This document shows, piece after piece, positions 40,855 to 50,043 of a stretch of DNA of 64,000 nt (positions are counted from its first letter, which is position 1; every line of letters starts with the position of its first letter). Under the pieces are notes generated by a model. The model ran no database searches and was not told where the DNA came from. It was given only the letters and a program-made list of their open reading frames with translations. A program made the translations under genes and the position numbers. This DNA is from Streptomyces sp. NBC_01275. GTDB taxonomy: Bacteria; Actinomycetota; Actinomycetes; Streptomycetales; Streptomycetaceae. The DNA is taken from the NCBI RefSeq assembly GCF_026340655.1, contig NZ_JAPEOZ010000001.1:5580001-5644000 (forward strand). Direction: 5' to 3'.

Positions 40855-42473
40855 CCTCCCAAGGTCACGACGAGCTTGCCGGTCGAGGCGTACGACCAGG
40901 CCAGGGCGCCTGCATACGACGCGCACCGCGAGCCGTTGGCGCCCGTCCAGAACTGGTTGGTGGAGTCGGCGTCCCCGATGGTCTTGTCGTTGGAGCCGCT
41001 CACGCTGAACCGGCACGAGGTGTTGGTGCGGAACACCGAAGTCCCGGCGTCCCAGGAGTAGTTGCGGGTGGCGTTGTCGATGCTGAGGTTGTTGGAGACG
41101 GCCATGGAGCCCGGGTTGCTGTTGTAGGTGAACCCGTGCTTGCCGTTGTGGTAGGCGATGCTGCGCCGTACGACGTGGTTGACGGCGATGTCGTCGCCGC
41201 CGAGCTTGTAGCCGTTGCGGTCGCCGTTGGAGTTCACGGTGCCGTCGGAGAGGGTGCCGTTGTTGTACGACAGCGAGTCCTCGATGGTGACCGGACCGAT
41301 CGCCCCGGTGTCCGTCTTGGTGTAGAGGTCCCAGCCGTCGTCGATGTTGTTGTGCGAGACGGAGTAGCGGAAGACGTTCCCGGCCCCGGTGGTGAGCTTC
41401 GCGGCGAACCCGTCGGCGTCCTCGCCGTCGGAGTCGGCGTTGTCGTGCGACTCGGCGGACAGGACGAGGTTGTCGGACGGCCACTGGGCGGCGGGCGTGC
41501 TGGAGGCGATCCGGCCGAGCTGGAGCCCCGTGTCCCGGTTGTAGCGGGTGACGGTGCGCTCGATGACGTTGTCGCTGCCGCCCACGTAGATGCCGTTGTC
41601 ACCTGCGTGTTCGACGACGAGGCCGTACACATGCCAGTACGAGCCGAAGAGCTGGAGCCCCCGGTTGGACGAACTCTCGGTCTGCGCCGAGAAGTTGAGC
41701 ACCGGCGTCTCGCCCGGGTAGGCGGAGAGGGTGGTCAGGGCGCTCGCGGTCCCGCTGCTGGTCTGCGGGATCGTGACGGTCGAGGAGTAGCTGTACGTCC
41801 CACCGCGCAGGTAGATCGTGCCGCCGGCGGTGACGCGGCTGATCGCCGAGGCGAGGGTGGTCGGGGCGGACTGGGTGCCGGCCGCGCTGTCGGCGCCGCT
41901 GGGCGAGACGTAGATCGCGCCGCTGGTGGGGGGCGTGGTGCTGTCGGTGGTGGTCGCGTCGACGTAGTCGACGTTGGGCAGCCCGTCCGCGGTGGTGGGG
42001 TTGAGGCGGATGGTGTTGCTGCCGGCGTTCAACGACACGGTGAGGGTCTTGGTGACCCAGGTCGACCAGGCGCCGGTGGCCTCGAAGGACGGCGTCTGCA
42101 CGGTGGCGCCGTTGACGACGAGCGAGGCGGGGCGGGCGGTGGTGGTCCCGTTGGCGAAGCGGACGTTCAGGGTCGCGGTGCCGGCGGTGGCCGCGTTCAC
42201 GGTGAACTGGGCGTATCCGCTGGTCGCGTTGGTGCCGTTGCAGAATCCGCTGCCGGAGTAGCCGGTCCAGTCGGAGTCGACGGTGCCGGTGCAGACCGCG
42301 GGCGAGGTCTCGGCCTCGTAGCGGACGGTGGCGGCCTGGGCGGGAGCGGCGCCGGCGAGCGCGACGAGCGCGCCCGCCAGCAGACCGGTGCAGGCCAGGG
42401 CTACTGCGGGAGTCCTCACTGGTCGCGAAGCACGTATCTGAGGTATCTGAGGTATCTGGCGTGTCTGACGCAT
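40836..42473 (-). CDS. Secreted CBM35 - pectate lyase family 9 protein
   Basis: A 545-residue exported polysaccharide lyase. The signal peptide spans about 1-47 (ends AAPAQAA). A CBM35-like module (about 48-180) starts VRYEAETSPAVCTGTVDSDW and has GYAQFTVNA and NTIRLNP. From about 190 a right-handed parallel beta-helix follows. In it ESHDNADSDGEDADGFAAKL and NNIDDGWDLYTK match the PL9 active region, where acidic residues bind calcium and the Lys is the base. ATG 42473 has GGAG 7 nt upstream. It would cleave pectate outside the cell and is preceded by a LacI-type operator. Confidence 0.9.
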   Translation of the reverse strand: MRQTRQIPQIPQIRASRPVRTPAVALACTGLLAGALVALAGAAPAQAATVRYEAETSPAVCTGTVDSDWTGYSGSGFCNGTNATSGYAQFTVNAATAGTATLNVRFANGTTTARPASLVVNGATVQTPSFEATGAWSTWVTKTLTVSLNAGSNTIRLNPTTADGLPNVDYVDATTTDSTTPPTSGAIYVSPSGADSAAGTQSAPTTLASAISRVTAGGTIYLRGGTYSYSSTVTIPQTSSGTASALTTLSAYPGETPVLNFSAQTESSSNRGLQLFGSYWHVYGLVVEHAGDNGIYVGGSDNVIERTVTRYNRDTGLQLGRIASSTPAAQWPSDNLVLSAESHDNADSDGEDADGFAAKLTTGAGNVFRYSVSHNNIDDGWDLYTKTDTGAIGPVTIEDSLSYNNGTLSDGTVNSNGDRNGYKLGGDDIAVNHVVRRSIAYHNGKHGFTYNSNPGSMAVSNNLSIDNATRNYSWDAGTSVFRTNTSCRFSVSGSNDKTIGDADSTNQFWTGANGSRCASYAGALAWSYASTGKLVVTLGGVQVTL

Positions 42474-42534
42474 CGTTGATCTCCATGTCCAGAACGGGCG
42501 GGTGCGGGTGCCGCTACGGCGGGACGGACATCCA

Positions 42535-42546
42535 GAAAGCGCTTTC
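42535..42546. promoter_or_regulatory. LacI-type operator upstream of the pectate lyase
   Basis: The perfect 12-bp palindrome GAAAGCGCTTTC with a central CG lies 62 bp before the lyase ATG, in the lyase-MFS divergent region. LacI-family repressors in Streptomyces bind sites of this form in front of glycan-degradation genes. Confidence 0.75.
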
Positions 42547-42631
42547 CATGGGAAGCTAGGACCGCCGCCCTGAACACGTCAAGAGACCGGTACATGATTT
42601 CTGTTCACATAGGTGGACGCGTGAAGGGTTC

Positions 42632-43912
42632 GTGGGGGGTTTCGTGCGGGTGCTGGCGTTCGCCGTCGTGTTGCGGCACGCGCGGTTTCGGCGGGTGTGG
42701 TGCGGGCAGGCGGCGAGCGCCGTCGGGGACGGGGTCACGTTGGTCGCGCTGCCCGGCGCGGTCCTGGCCCACCACTCGAAGACCGACCTCGGGCTGGTCC
42801 TCGGCGCGCAGAGCCTGGCCCTGGTCGGGGCCGCGCTGCTGGGCGGGGTGCTGGCCGACCGGCTGCGGCGGTCATGGGTGATGGCGGCGGCGGACGTCGT
42901 ACGACTGGTCACGGCCGTCTGCTTCGCGCTGGGCGCGGCGCGGGCCCCGCTGCTCGTGCCGGTGCTGCTGGCGCTGGCGACCGGGTTCGCCGCCGGGGTC
43001 TTCACCCCCGCCTTCGGGGCGCTGATCCCCGACCTGGTGCCGGACGAGGACCTGCCGAAGGCGAACGCCCTGCGCTCGATCACCGTACGCACCGGGCAGG
43101 TGCTGGGACCCGCCCTCGGCGGGCTGCTGCTCGCGGCGGGAACGGCCGGCGCGACCTCGGGCACGGCGTCCGGCGCCGCCTCCGGCACGGCCTTCGACCT
43201 GGTGTTCTGGCTGGACGCCGGGACGTTCGCCGCGAGCGTGGCGACCCTGGGCCGGGTCGGCGACCCGCGTCCGGCGCGCACGACGGGCGGCACGGTGCTG
43301 CGCCAGGCCCGCGAAGGCCTCGCCGCGGTGCGCGAACGGACCTGGGTGCTGACGATCATCGTGCAGGGCACCCTCCAGCTCCTGCTGGTGATGGCCCCGG
43401 TGGCGGTCCTGCTGCCGATCATCCTCGCGGAGCGGGGCGAGTTCGCCGCGTACGGCCCGATGGTCGCGCTCCAGGCGGTCGGCTCGGTGGCGGGCGGGAT
43501 GGCGATCGCGGCCTGGTCCCCGCGCCGGCCCGGCACGGTCGCGGTCCTCGGACTGGGCCTGCTCGCCGGTCAGTTGGCCTGTCTGCTGGCGAACGCGCCG
43601 CTGACGCTGCTGGGTCTGTCCATGGCCGTCACCGGCTTCGGCTACGCCGTCTTCAACGTCGCCTGGGCGAGCGCCCTGCAACGTGCGATCCCCTCCGACA
43701 AGCTCGGCCGCGTCTTCGCGATCGACACGATCGGCACGTACGGCCTCCAGCCTCTGGGCTTCTCCCTGGCTCCCCTCGCCGCGACCGCCTTCGGCAACGG
43801 ACCGGTCCTGTGGACGGGCCTCGCGGCGCTGACGGCGACGACTGCGGTGCCGCTGTTCCAACGGGACGTACGGCGGTTCGCGGACGCCGGGCAGGCGACC
43901 GCCGGGGCGTGA
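42632..43912 (+). CDS. MFS transporter (MFS_3, exporter-like)
   Basis: A 426-residue, 12-helix MFS protein of the enterobactin-exporter-like group. The N-terminus has FRRVWCGQAASAVGDGVTLVALP and LGLVLGAQSLALVGAALLGGVLADRLRR (the DRxxRR loop after helix 2). The middle has VLGPALGGLLLAAG and a Gly/Thr/Ala-rich loop, and the C-half AIPSDKLGRVFAIDTIGTYGLQPLG. The substrate is unknown. The start is GTG 42632 or 42644. It is divergent from the pectate lyase. Confidence 0.88.
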   Translation: MGGFVRVLAFAVVLRHARFRRVWCGQAASAVGDGVTLVALPGAVLAHHSKTDLGLVLGAQSLALVGAALLGGVLADRLRRSWVMAAADVVRLVTAVCFALGAARAPLLVPVLLALATGFAAGVFTPAFGALIPDLVPDEDLPKANALRSITVRTGQVLGPALGGLLLAAGTAGATSGTASGAASGTAFDLVFWLDAGTFAASVATLGRVGDPRPARTTGGTVLRQAREGLAAVRERTWVLTIIVQGTLQLLLVMAPVAVLLPIILAERGEFAAYGPMVALQAVGSVAGGMAIAAWSPRRPGTVAVLGLGLLAGQLACLLANAPLTLLGLSMAVTGFGYAVFNVAWASALQRAIPSDKLGRVFAIDTIGTYGLQPLGFSLAPLAATAFGNGPVLWTGLAALTATTAVPLFQRDVRRFADAGQATAGA

Positions 43913-43939
43913 GGGAGGGGGGTCGGCGACCCGCCTCCC
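43913..43939. terminator. Small hairpin between convergent genes
   Basis: GGGAGG pairs with CCTCCC, extended by GGGTC/GACCC after one mismatch, with a 3-nt loop. It separates the MFS and methyltransferase genes. Confidence 0.6.
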
Positions 43940-43943
43940 CCGT

Positions 43944-44804
43944 TCAGCCGTCCTTGCGGGCCACTCCGCCGTAGATGCCGATCGGCGGGGTGCCGGGCTG
44001 TGCGGGCTCCTCGGGGCGCCAGTCGGGGACCAGGACCAGGCCCGGGTCCACGAGGGTGAAGTCGCCGAAGAAGTCCAGGACTTGGGCGCGGGTGCGGGGG
44101 TTCATGGAGGCGGTGGCGTTCTTGTAGACGGCCACCGCGTCCTTGCGGCCGTCCTCGTGGACGTCGCCGGTGGCGTGGGAGAGGATCAGGTAGGAGCCGG
44201 TGGGCAGCGCGTCGCGGAGGGCGGCGACGACCGCCTTCGGGTCCTCGGCCTCGGTGACGAAGTGCAGGATCGCCACCAGCAGCAGCGCCACCGGCCGGTC
44301 GAAGTCGATGATCTTGCGTACGCCGGGGTGGTCGAGGACGCCCAGGGGGTCCCGCAGGTCGGCCAGGACGACGGAGGTGTCGGTCTCGTCGTCGATCAGG
44401 GCGCGGGAGTGGGTGCTGACGATCGGGTCGTTGTCGACGTAGGCGATACGGGTCCCGGGGGCGATGGCGCGCGCGATCTGGTGCACGTTCGGCTCGGTGG
44501 GCAGGCCCGTGCCGATGTCCAGGATCTGCCGTATGCCGCCCTCGGCGACGACGTGCCGGACGGCGCGGTGCATGAAGGTCCGGTTGGCCCGGACGCCCAC
44601 CCGTACCTCCGGGGCGGCCTTGATGAACTTCTCGGCGGCCGCCTGGTCGACCTCGTAGTTGTCCTTCCCGCCGAGGAAGTAGTCGTACATCCGGGCCGGG
44701 TGGGGCTTGCTCGTGTCGATCGTCAAGGGCGGGGCGTCGATTCCGCCCTTGCCGCCGTCGACGCCGTCGCTGTCGCCGCCGTCGTTGCTACGAGGAGAGG
44801 TCAT
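43944..44804 (-). CDS. DUF574/SAM-dependent methyltransferase
   Basis: A 286-residue protein of the large actinobacterial DUF574 family. It has the hallmark start IDTSKPHPARMYDYFLGGKDNYEVD, the SAM-binding strand ILDIGTGLPTEPNVHQIA, VAYVDNDPIV-like (IAYVDNDPIVSTH) and LADLRDP, and ends PIGIYGGVARK. The family has a methyltransferase fold with largely unknown substrates and occurs in many copies in Streptomyces. I chose the ATG at 44804, with a GGAGCGAGGGA site just upstream. Confidence 0.92.
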   Translation of the reverse strand: MTSPRSNDGGDSDGVDGGKGGIDAPPLTIDTSKPHPARMYDYFLGGKDNYEVDQAAAEKFIKAAPEVRVGVRANRTFMHRAVRHVVAEGGIRQILDIGTGLPTEPNVHQIARAIAPGTRIAYVDNDPIVSTHSRALIDDETDTSVVLADLRDPLGVLDHPGVRKIIDFDRPVALLLVAILHFVTEAEDPKAVVAALRDALPTGSYLILSHATGDVHEDGRKDAVAVYKNATASMNPRTRAQVLDFFGDFTLVDPGLVLVPDWRPEEPAQPGTPPIGIYGGVARKDG

Positions 44805-45279
44805 TTCCCTCGCTCCGTCCTGGACTCGCGTCCCGCCACCAGATGAACCGCAGTGAGTGACTGTCAGAACATCATCCTGGCATGCCGCTTGGGTCGCTCG
44901 GCACGAGGTGCGCCGCATGACCGCACGCTGCACACCGGCGTGACGGTGAGGACGGCGGCGGCGAGGCCGGACACCGGACCCCGGTCGAGCCGGTGGGGCG
45001 GCCCGGCCCGACGCGCGATGCCACGGCGACAGCGAGACGAGGACGTCGAGCATCGCCCGGACGGCCTGGCTCGGGCCGAACCGGCTCCACGCCGGATACT
45101 CGACGCGACGCGGTCCGCCGACCACCGGGACCGGCGCCGGTCGGGGGTCGTCGGCGGCCAGGAGGCGGATGGACGCCGACGGCGGCAACGCGATGCCGGG
45201 CCCGCGCGCGCTCAGCCGGGTGATCGGCTCGACGACACAGGCCTCGTACGCCGCATCAGGATCGCCCCATGGCCAGTGC
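44805..45279. other. 475-bp gap without a convincing gene
   Basis: The sequence between the methyltransferase start and the stop of the 45280 gene contains GC-rich open frames on both strands, but none has a ribosome site, a family motif or a good start. It presumably holds the methyltransferase promoter; the rest looks like decayed sequence. Confidence 0.5.
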
Positions 45280-45729
45280 CTACTCCGAGCCGTCCACGTC
45301 GACTGCGGCGCGGCCGGCCAGTCGTTCGTATCGCTGCCTGGCGGCCTGTGGAGTGCCGAGCCCGAGTCCGAAAGCGATCTCCTGCCAGGTCATGCCGCGG
45401 CCCCGGGCCATCTTGAGGAGCCCGGCTTCCGATTCGTCCATCTCCGCGCGAACCAGCGGAACGAGACTCAATGCGGCGGTGATGTCGGCGTGGTCCACCT
45501 CCGGCTCGCCGTCATCCTGCTGTGCGGTCCCGCTGAGCAGGAACTCCACGAGTCTGACGGCCTCGTGCGGCCCGATGAGCGAAGGATGAACCTGTCGGCG
45601 GCGTTGCTCGTCGGTGGCCGCGTGTCGCTCGGCGATGCGAAACAAGGAGGCGTAGACGCGGTGCGCTCGCGCCTGCTCCGGCCGAGGAGGCGTGAAGGGA
45701 TCGGTGTGCTGATCGGGAGTCGAAGGCAT
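45280..45729 (-). CDS. Small DNA-binding (sigma-like HTH) protein
   Basis: A 149-residue soluble protein. The C-terminal MTWQEIAFGLGLGTPQAARQ, followed by RYERLAGR, is a sigma-region-4-like helix-turn-helix. The rest is helical and acidic, with DITAALSLVPLVRAEMDESE in the middle. Similar actinobacterial proteins are called DNA-binding proteins; the role is unknown. The ATG at 45729 is followed upstream by an AT-rich promoter-like stretch and a TGAAC-(5)-GTTCA inverted repeat. Confidence 0.7.
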   Translation of the reverse strand: MPSTPDQHTDPFTPPRPEQARAHRVYASLFRIAERHAATDEQRRRQVHPSLIGPHEAVRLVEFLLSGTAQQDDGEPEVDHADITAALSLVPLVRAEMDESEAGLLKMARGRGMTWQEIAFGLGLGTPQAARQRYERLAGRAAVDVDGSE

Positions 45730-45774
45730 GAGACGAGGGTGAGGCGCGCACGATTCGATGTCAACAAAATATGG

Positions 45775-45789
45775 TGAACGATCTGTTCA
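45775..45789. promoter_or_regulatory. Inverted repeat upstream of the HTH gene
   Basis: TGAACGATCTGTTCA (5-bp arms, 5-bp centre) lies 46 bp before the start of the small HTH gene in locally AT-rich DNA. It is a possible autoregulatory site. Confidence 0.4.
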
Positions 45790-45869
45790 ATCGCTGCCGT
45801 TCGTCCGCCCGCGCGTCGGGACAGGGCGGCTCGGTGCGCCCGCCGGCGCACGATGATGCTTCCGGTGTC

Positions 45870-45990
45870 GGCCGACGGGCCGGCATGCCGGCGATCGCCC
45901 AGCCGGTGCAGGCCGACGAGGACGCCGTGCGCGATGCGATCCATCGGTTCAACGAGATCGGCCTGACCTGCCTGGACCCCGACCGTGTGC
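45870..45990 (+). mobile_element. Remnant of an IS630-family transposase
   Basis: The + frame here reads MPAIAQPVQADEDAVRDAIH followed by RFNEIGLTCLDPD. This resembles the helix-turn-helix region of IS630/Tc1-mariner-like transposases, where a DxVRxxIHxFNxxGLxxLxP pattern precedes the GGRPR segment. Here the frame diverges right after LDP and no DDE domain follows. No terminal repeats or TA duplication were found. It reads as a decayed insertion sequence. Confidence 0.55.
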
Positions 45991-46376
45991 CGGCCCCCTG
46001 TCGCCTCGATGTCCTGGCCGCCGCATGCAAGGAACGCGCCCGCATCCGCAGCGAGAAAGGCATCCGCGCGGGCGGCACCCGTTCAAAACCGCAGCCTGAC
46101 CCAACCCGGCGAACTTATGCGGTCACAGCGCCAGCCACCATCAAAACCCCAGCTCAGGGCCAGACAAGGCAATAAGGCTGATGCCCCGCCTCATGCAGCC
46201 GGTGGCTGAAGTCCTGCCACTCGTGCAGCGATTGGGAGGGGTGGGTTGCTGACCTGGGATTTCTTGGGTGCATGTGCGCTGACCTGCGGAAACAGCTCTC
46301 AGTAGTTCTCACTGGTCAACGCCGTTTCCCAGGCTCATGTGCCCTGGATGTGCCCTGGATGTGCCCTCGGAAGGGA

Positions 46377-46422
46377 CCAGGGCCTGTCCGGCCGGCGGGG
46401 AGGGAGACCGGACAGGCCCTGG
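46377..46422 (-). terminator. 15-bp hairpin terminator of the alpha-glucoside operon
   Basis: CCAGGGCCTGTCCGG pairs perfectly with its complement across a 16-nt loop, 24 bp past the glucosidase stop. A GTGCCCTGGAT 12-bp tandem repeat lies just beyond it (46339-46368). The rest of 46176-46376 shows no gene. Confidence 0.85.
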
Positions 46423-46446
46423 CGGACTTGGGAGGGCTGACGGTCG

Positions 46447-48087
46447 CTACACCGCGAGCCAGGCCGCCTGGTCCGGAGCCAGCCGGCCGTCCTCGACGGG
46501 TTCGCTGGACAGCAGGATCGAGGTGCGGTCGGGCAGCTGGTACGCCTCGGCCGAGAGGTTGACCACGCAGATGAAGCCGGGCTCGCGGCTGAAGGCGAGG
46601 ACTCCGGCGGGGGCGTCCAGCCAGGTGAGGGTGCCGTCGCCGAGGGCGGGGTGCTCGCGGCGGAGGCGCAGGGCGCTGCGGTAGAGCTCCAGCATGGACG
46701 TCTCGTCCCCGGTCTGTGCCTCCACGCTCCGCCCGGCCCAGTCCGCGGGCTGCGGCAGCCAGGGTGTGGCGGAGGCGTTGTCGGGGCTGAAGCCGTACGG
46801 TGCGGTCTGTCCGGACCATGGGATCGGGACCCGGCAGCCGTCGCGGCCGCGCTCGGTGTGTCCGGAGCGCTCCCAGATGGGGTCCTGGAGGGCGGATGCG
46901 GGCAGGTCCTCGACCTCGGGCAGGCCGAGTTCCTCGCCCTGGTAGACGTAGGCGCCGCCGGGCAGGGCGAGCATGAGCAGGGCGGCGGCGCGGGCGCGTC
47001 GGGTGCCCAGTTCGAGGTTCGCGGGGCCTGCGGGCCGGTAGGGCTCGTTGGCCAGCCACTTCTTGGCGGCCTTGCGGCCGTAGCGGCTGGGGTGGCGTAC
47101 GACGTCGTGGTTGGACATGACCCAGGTGGCCGGGGCGCCGACTCCGTCGAGCATCGCGAGCGTGTCGTCGATGACGGCACGCAGGTCCTTCGGGTCCCAG
47201 TCGGTCATGAGGAAGTCGAAGTTGAAGGCGGTGTGCAGGCCGTCGGCGCGGACGTAGGCGGCGAGCCGCTCGGGCGTGTCCGTCCATGCCTCGGCGACGA
47301 AGGAGCGGTCGCCGGGGAACTCGTCGGCCACCTTGCGCCAGGCGCGGAAGATGTCGTGGACCTCGTCGCGGTCCCAGTGGGGGTGGTCGGCATGCTGCTG
47401 GGGCTGCCCGTCCTCCGCCTCGCGGCGGGACGGCAGGTCGGGCAGCTCGGGGTGCTTGATGAGCCCGTGCGCGACGTCGATGCGGAATCCGTCCACGCCC
47501 CGGCTGAACCAGAACCGCAGGACTGATTCGAACTCGGCCTTCACCTCGGGGTGTTCCCAGTTGAGGTCGGGCTGTTCGGGGGCGAAGAGGTGCAGGTACC
47601 ACTCACCGTCGGGCAGTCGGGTCCAGGCCGGGCCGCCGAAGCAGGAGACCCAGTCGTTGGGCGGTTCGGTGCCGTCGGCTCCGCGGCCGGGCCGGAAGAC
47701 GTAGCGCTCCCGCTCCGGGCTGCCCGGTCCGGCAGCGAGTGCCGCCTGGAACCACACGTGCTGGTCGGAGGTGTGGTTGGGCACGATGTCCGGGATGATC
47801 CGGATCCCGTGCTGGTGCGCTTCCTCGATGAGCTGCTCGGCCTCGGCGACGGTGCCGAACAGCGGGTCGATCTCGCGGTAGTCGGCCACGTCGTAACCGT
47901 GGTCGGCCATAGGGGACTTGTACCAGGGGTTGATCCAGAGGGCGTCGACGCCGAGCGACTTGAGGTACGGCAGGCGGGAGCGGATGCCTGCGATGTCGCC
48001 GACGCCGTCGCCGTTTCCGTCGGCGAAGCTGCGGATGTAGACCTGGTAGATGACGGCGCTGCGCCACCAAGGGGTGGTGGGGGACAT
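46447..48087 (-). CDS. GH13 alpha-glucosidase
   Basis: A 546-residue cytoplasmic glycoside hydrolase (no signal peptide) that would release glucose from imported alpha-glucosides. Family regions are YQVYIRSFADGNGDGVGDI, DIVPNHTSD, GFRIDVAHGL with nucleophile Asp204, VAEAW with acid/base Glu266, and SNHDVVRH with Asp328. The C-terminal beta domain ends with PDQAAWLAV. It is the last gene of a four-gene operon after a binding protein and two permeases. AAAGGA lies a little far (13 nt) from the ATG at 48087. Confidence 0.93.
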   Translation of the reverse strand: MSPTTPWWRSAVIYQVYIRSFADGNGDGVGDIAGIRSRLPYLKSLGVDALWINPWYKSPMADHGYDVADYREIDPLFGTVAEAEQLIEEAHQHGIRIIPDIVPNHTSDQHVWFQAALAAGPGSPERERYVFRPGRGADGTEPPNDWVSCFGGPAWTRLPDGEWYLHLFAPEQPDLNWEHPEVKAEFESVLRFWFSRGVDGFRIDVAHGLIKHPELPDLPSRREAEDGQPQQHADHPHWDRDEVHDIFRAWRKVADEFPGDRSFVAEAWTDTPERLAAYVRADGLHTAFNFDFLMTDWDPKDLRAVIDDTLAMLDGVGAPATWVMSNHDVVRHPSRYGRKAAKKWLANEPYRPAGPANLELGTRRARAAALLMLALPGGAYVYQGEELGLPEVEDLPASALQDPIWERSGHTERGRDGCRVPIPWSGQTAPYGFSPDNASATPWLPQPADWAGRSVEAQTGDETSMLELYRSALRLRREHPALGDGTLTWLDAPAGVLAFSREPGFICVVNLSAEAYQLPDRTSILLSSEPVEDGRLAPDQAAWLAV

Positions 48088-48134
48088 GGTGCTGAAGGGG
48101 TCCTTTGAGAGGGGGACTGTGGGGGAACCGGCGG

Positions 48135-48968
48135 CTACTTGGCCGCGCCCGCCGTGAGTCCGGCGACGATGCGGCGCTGGAAGACGAGAACCATGACCAC
48201 CAGGGGGACGGTGACCAGGACTCCCGCTGCCATCTGGCTGCCGAACGGGGTCTCGTACGTCGTGGCGCCGGTGAACTTCGAGATGGCGACCGGTGCGGTC
48301 TGCATGCTGGGCTTGTTCGTCATCGTCAGGGCGATGAGGAACTCGTTCCAGGCGGCGATGAAGGTGATGATCGCGGTGGTGAAGATGCCCGGCGCGGCGA
48401 TCGGGATGATGATCTTGCGGAACGCCTGGCCCCGGGTGCAGCCGTCGATCATCGCGGCCTGCTCCAGCTCTTCGGGCATCTGCCGGAAGAAGGTGGTCAG
48501 GTTCCACACCGCCAGCGGCAGCACGAACGACATGCTCGGCACGATCATCGCCTGGTAGGTGTTGATCCAGCCGATGTCCGTGAACAGCTTGAGCAGCGGA
48601 ACCACGATCGACACCACCGGGAACATCGAGGTTGCGATGATCAGCGTGAGCACGAGCCGCTTGAAGCGGAACTCCAGCCGGGCCATCGCGTAGGCGGTGA
48701 ACGTGGCCAGCAGCAGTGCCAGTGCGGTGGTGATTCCGGCGACGATCAGGCTGTTGAGCAGGGCGCGGGTGAACCCCTGTGCGGGGTCGAACAGGGCCCG
48801 GTAGTTCGCGAAGGACACCGAGGACGGGATGAGCGAGGTGTCGAAGATGTCGGAGGTGCGCCGCAGGCTGGAGACCAGCATCCAGTAGAAGGGGGCCAGG
48901 CAGTAGGCCACCACCGCGGCGACCCCTGCGTACAGCAGCCAGGTACGCCATTTCGCCGTCGTGGTCAT
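48135..48968 (-). CDS. Sugar ABC transporter permease (MalG/AglG-like)
   Basis: A 277-residue permease with six membrane helices. The EAA loop is EELEQAAMIDGCTRGQAFRK, followed by IIIPIAAPG, the coupling site for the ATPase. It has the usual MalG-type short N-terminus. GGAGGT is 6 nt before the start. Its ATG overlaps the stop of the other permease by 4 nt. No ATPase gene is in the operon; Streptomyces sugar importers of this kind usually share the MsiK ATPase, encoded elsewhere. Confidence 0.94.
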   Translation of the reverse strand: MTTTAKWRTWLLYAGVAAVVAYCLAPFYWMLVSSLRRTSDIFDTSLIPSSVSFANYRALFDPAQGFTRALLNSLIVAGITTALALLLATFTAYAMARLEFRFKRLVLTLIIATSMFPVVSIVVPLLKLFTDIGWINTYQAMIVPSMSFVLPLAVWNLTTFFRQMPEELEQAAMIDGCTRGQAFRKIIIPIAAPGIFTTAIITFIAAWNEFLIALTMTNKPSMQTAPVAISKFTGATTYETPFGSQMAAGVLVTVPLVVMVLVFQRRIVAGLTAGAAK

Positions 48969-50032
48969 GCCGACACCTCCGCGCTGTCCGGCCCCAGGGC
49001 CCGTCGGCGCTTGCTGTTGCTCTTTTTCTTACGGGGCGATCCGCCGTCGCCGACGACATCCGCGCCCAGCAGCCGGACGAAACCCAGTGCGATGAGGAAG
49101 ACGTAGAGGAAAAGGATCACGGCGTAGGCGGCGGCCGGTCCGAAGCGAACGTTGGACGCCTCGTTCTGGGCGAGCATGGACAGCGTTTCCACCGAGTTCT
49201 TCTGCGCGCCGACGAGGATGTAAGGCAGGTCGAACATCCGCAGCGCGTCCAGGCACCGGAACAGCACCGCCACCAGCAGCGCCGGCTTCACCAGCGGCAG
49301 GGTGATGCGCCGGAACTGGCCCAGCGGGCCGGCCCCGTCGATCCGGGCCGCCTCGTACACCTCCTTCGGGATCACCTGCAGGCCGGCCAGGACCAGCAGC
49401 CCGATGAAGGGGGAGGTCTTCCACACCTCGGCGATGATGACGGCGACCTTCGCGTGGAAGCCCTCGGTGGTCCACAGGACCTGGTGGCCGAGAATCGCGT
49501 TGGCGACACCGTTGCTGTTGAAGATCCACCGCCACAGCAGGCCGGAGATGGCCGTGGGCACGGCCCAGGGGATGAGGATGGAGGCGCGGATCAGGGCCCG
49601 GCCGCTGAACGCCCTGTGCATGATCAGCGCCATGGCCACGCCGATCAGGGTCTCCAGTCCCACCGTGACGACGGTGAAGAAGGTGGTGTTCCAGAAGGCG
49701 TTCCAGAACCGGTCACCGGCCGCGCCGAAGATGTCGGCGTAGTTCTGCAACCCCACGAACGGCTCGGTGGTGCTGATGAAGCCGGTCTTCGGATCCAGCC
49801 CTTTAGGGCCGTACAGCGACTCCCTGAGCGCCATGATCGTCGGATAGAGCACGACGATCGTCAGCACCAGGAGCGTCGGCGACACCAGCAGTGCCGCCGT
49901 CCGCCCCGAAGCCGCGGTCGCCCAGGCCCGCCGACTTCCCTTCACCGGCGCGGCGGGCTGCCCGGCACGGCCGCCTGCCGCGCCGGCGGGGCCGTCCGCG
50001 GCGGTGCCGGGTGGGATCTTGGTGTCGACCAC
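48965..50032 (-). CDS. Sugar ABC transporter permease (MalF/AglF-like)
   Basis: A 355-residue permease. A cytoplasmic Gly/Ala-rich head of about 45 residues precedes six helices. The EAA loop is KEVYEAARIDGAGPLGQFRR, followed by ITLPLVKPALL. A basic tail ends the protein. The GTG at 50032 has GAGGGG about 7 nt upstream. It forms the membrane channel with the downstream permease. The binding-protein gene ends 11 bp upstream. Confidence 0.94.
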   Translation of the reverse strand: MVDTKIPPGTAADGPAGAAGGRAGQPAAPVKGSRRAWATAASGRTAALLVSPTLLVLTIVVLYPTIMALRESLYGPKGLDPKTGFISTTEPFVGLQNYADIFGAAGDRFWNAFWNTTFFTVVTVGLETLIGVAMALIMHRAFSGRALIRASILIPWAVPTAISGLLWRWIFNSNGVANAILGHQVLWTTEGFHAKVAVIIAEVWKTSPFIGLLVLAGLQVIPKEVYEAARIDGAGPLGQFRRITLPLVKPALLVAVLFRCLDALRMFDLPYILVGAQKNSVETLSMLAQNEASNVRFGPAAAYAVILFLYVFLIALGFVRLLGADVVGDGGSPRKKKSNSKRRRALGPDSAEVSA

Positions 50033-50043
50033 GGCTCTTCCCC

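Noticed and set aside
44805..45188. N-terminal extension of the methyltransferase frame as a longer protein
   Set aside because: The DUF574 family starts near the ATG at 44804, which has a ribosome site; the upstream residues show no conserved pattern.
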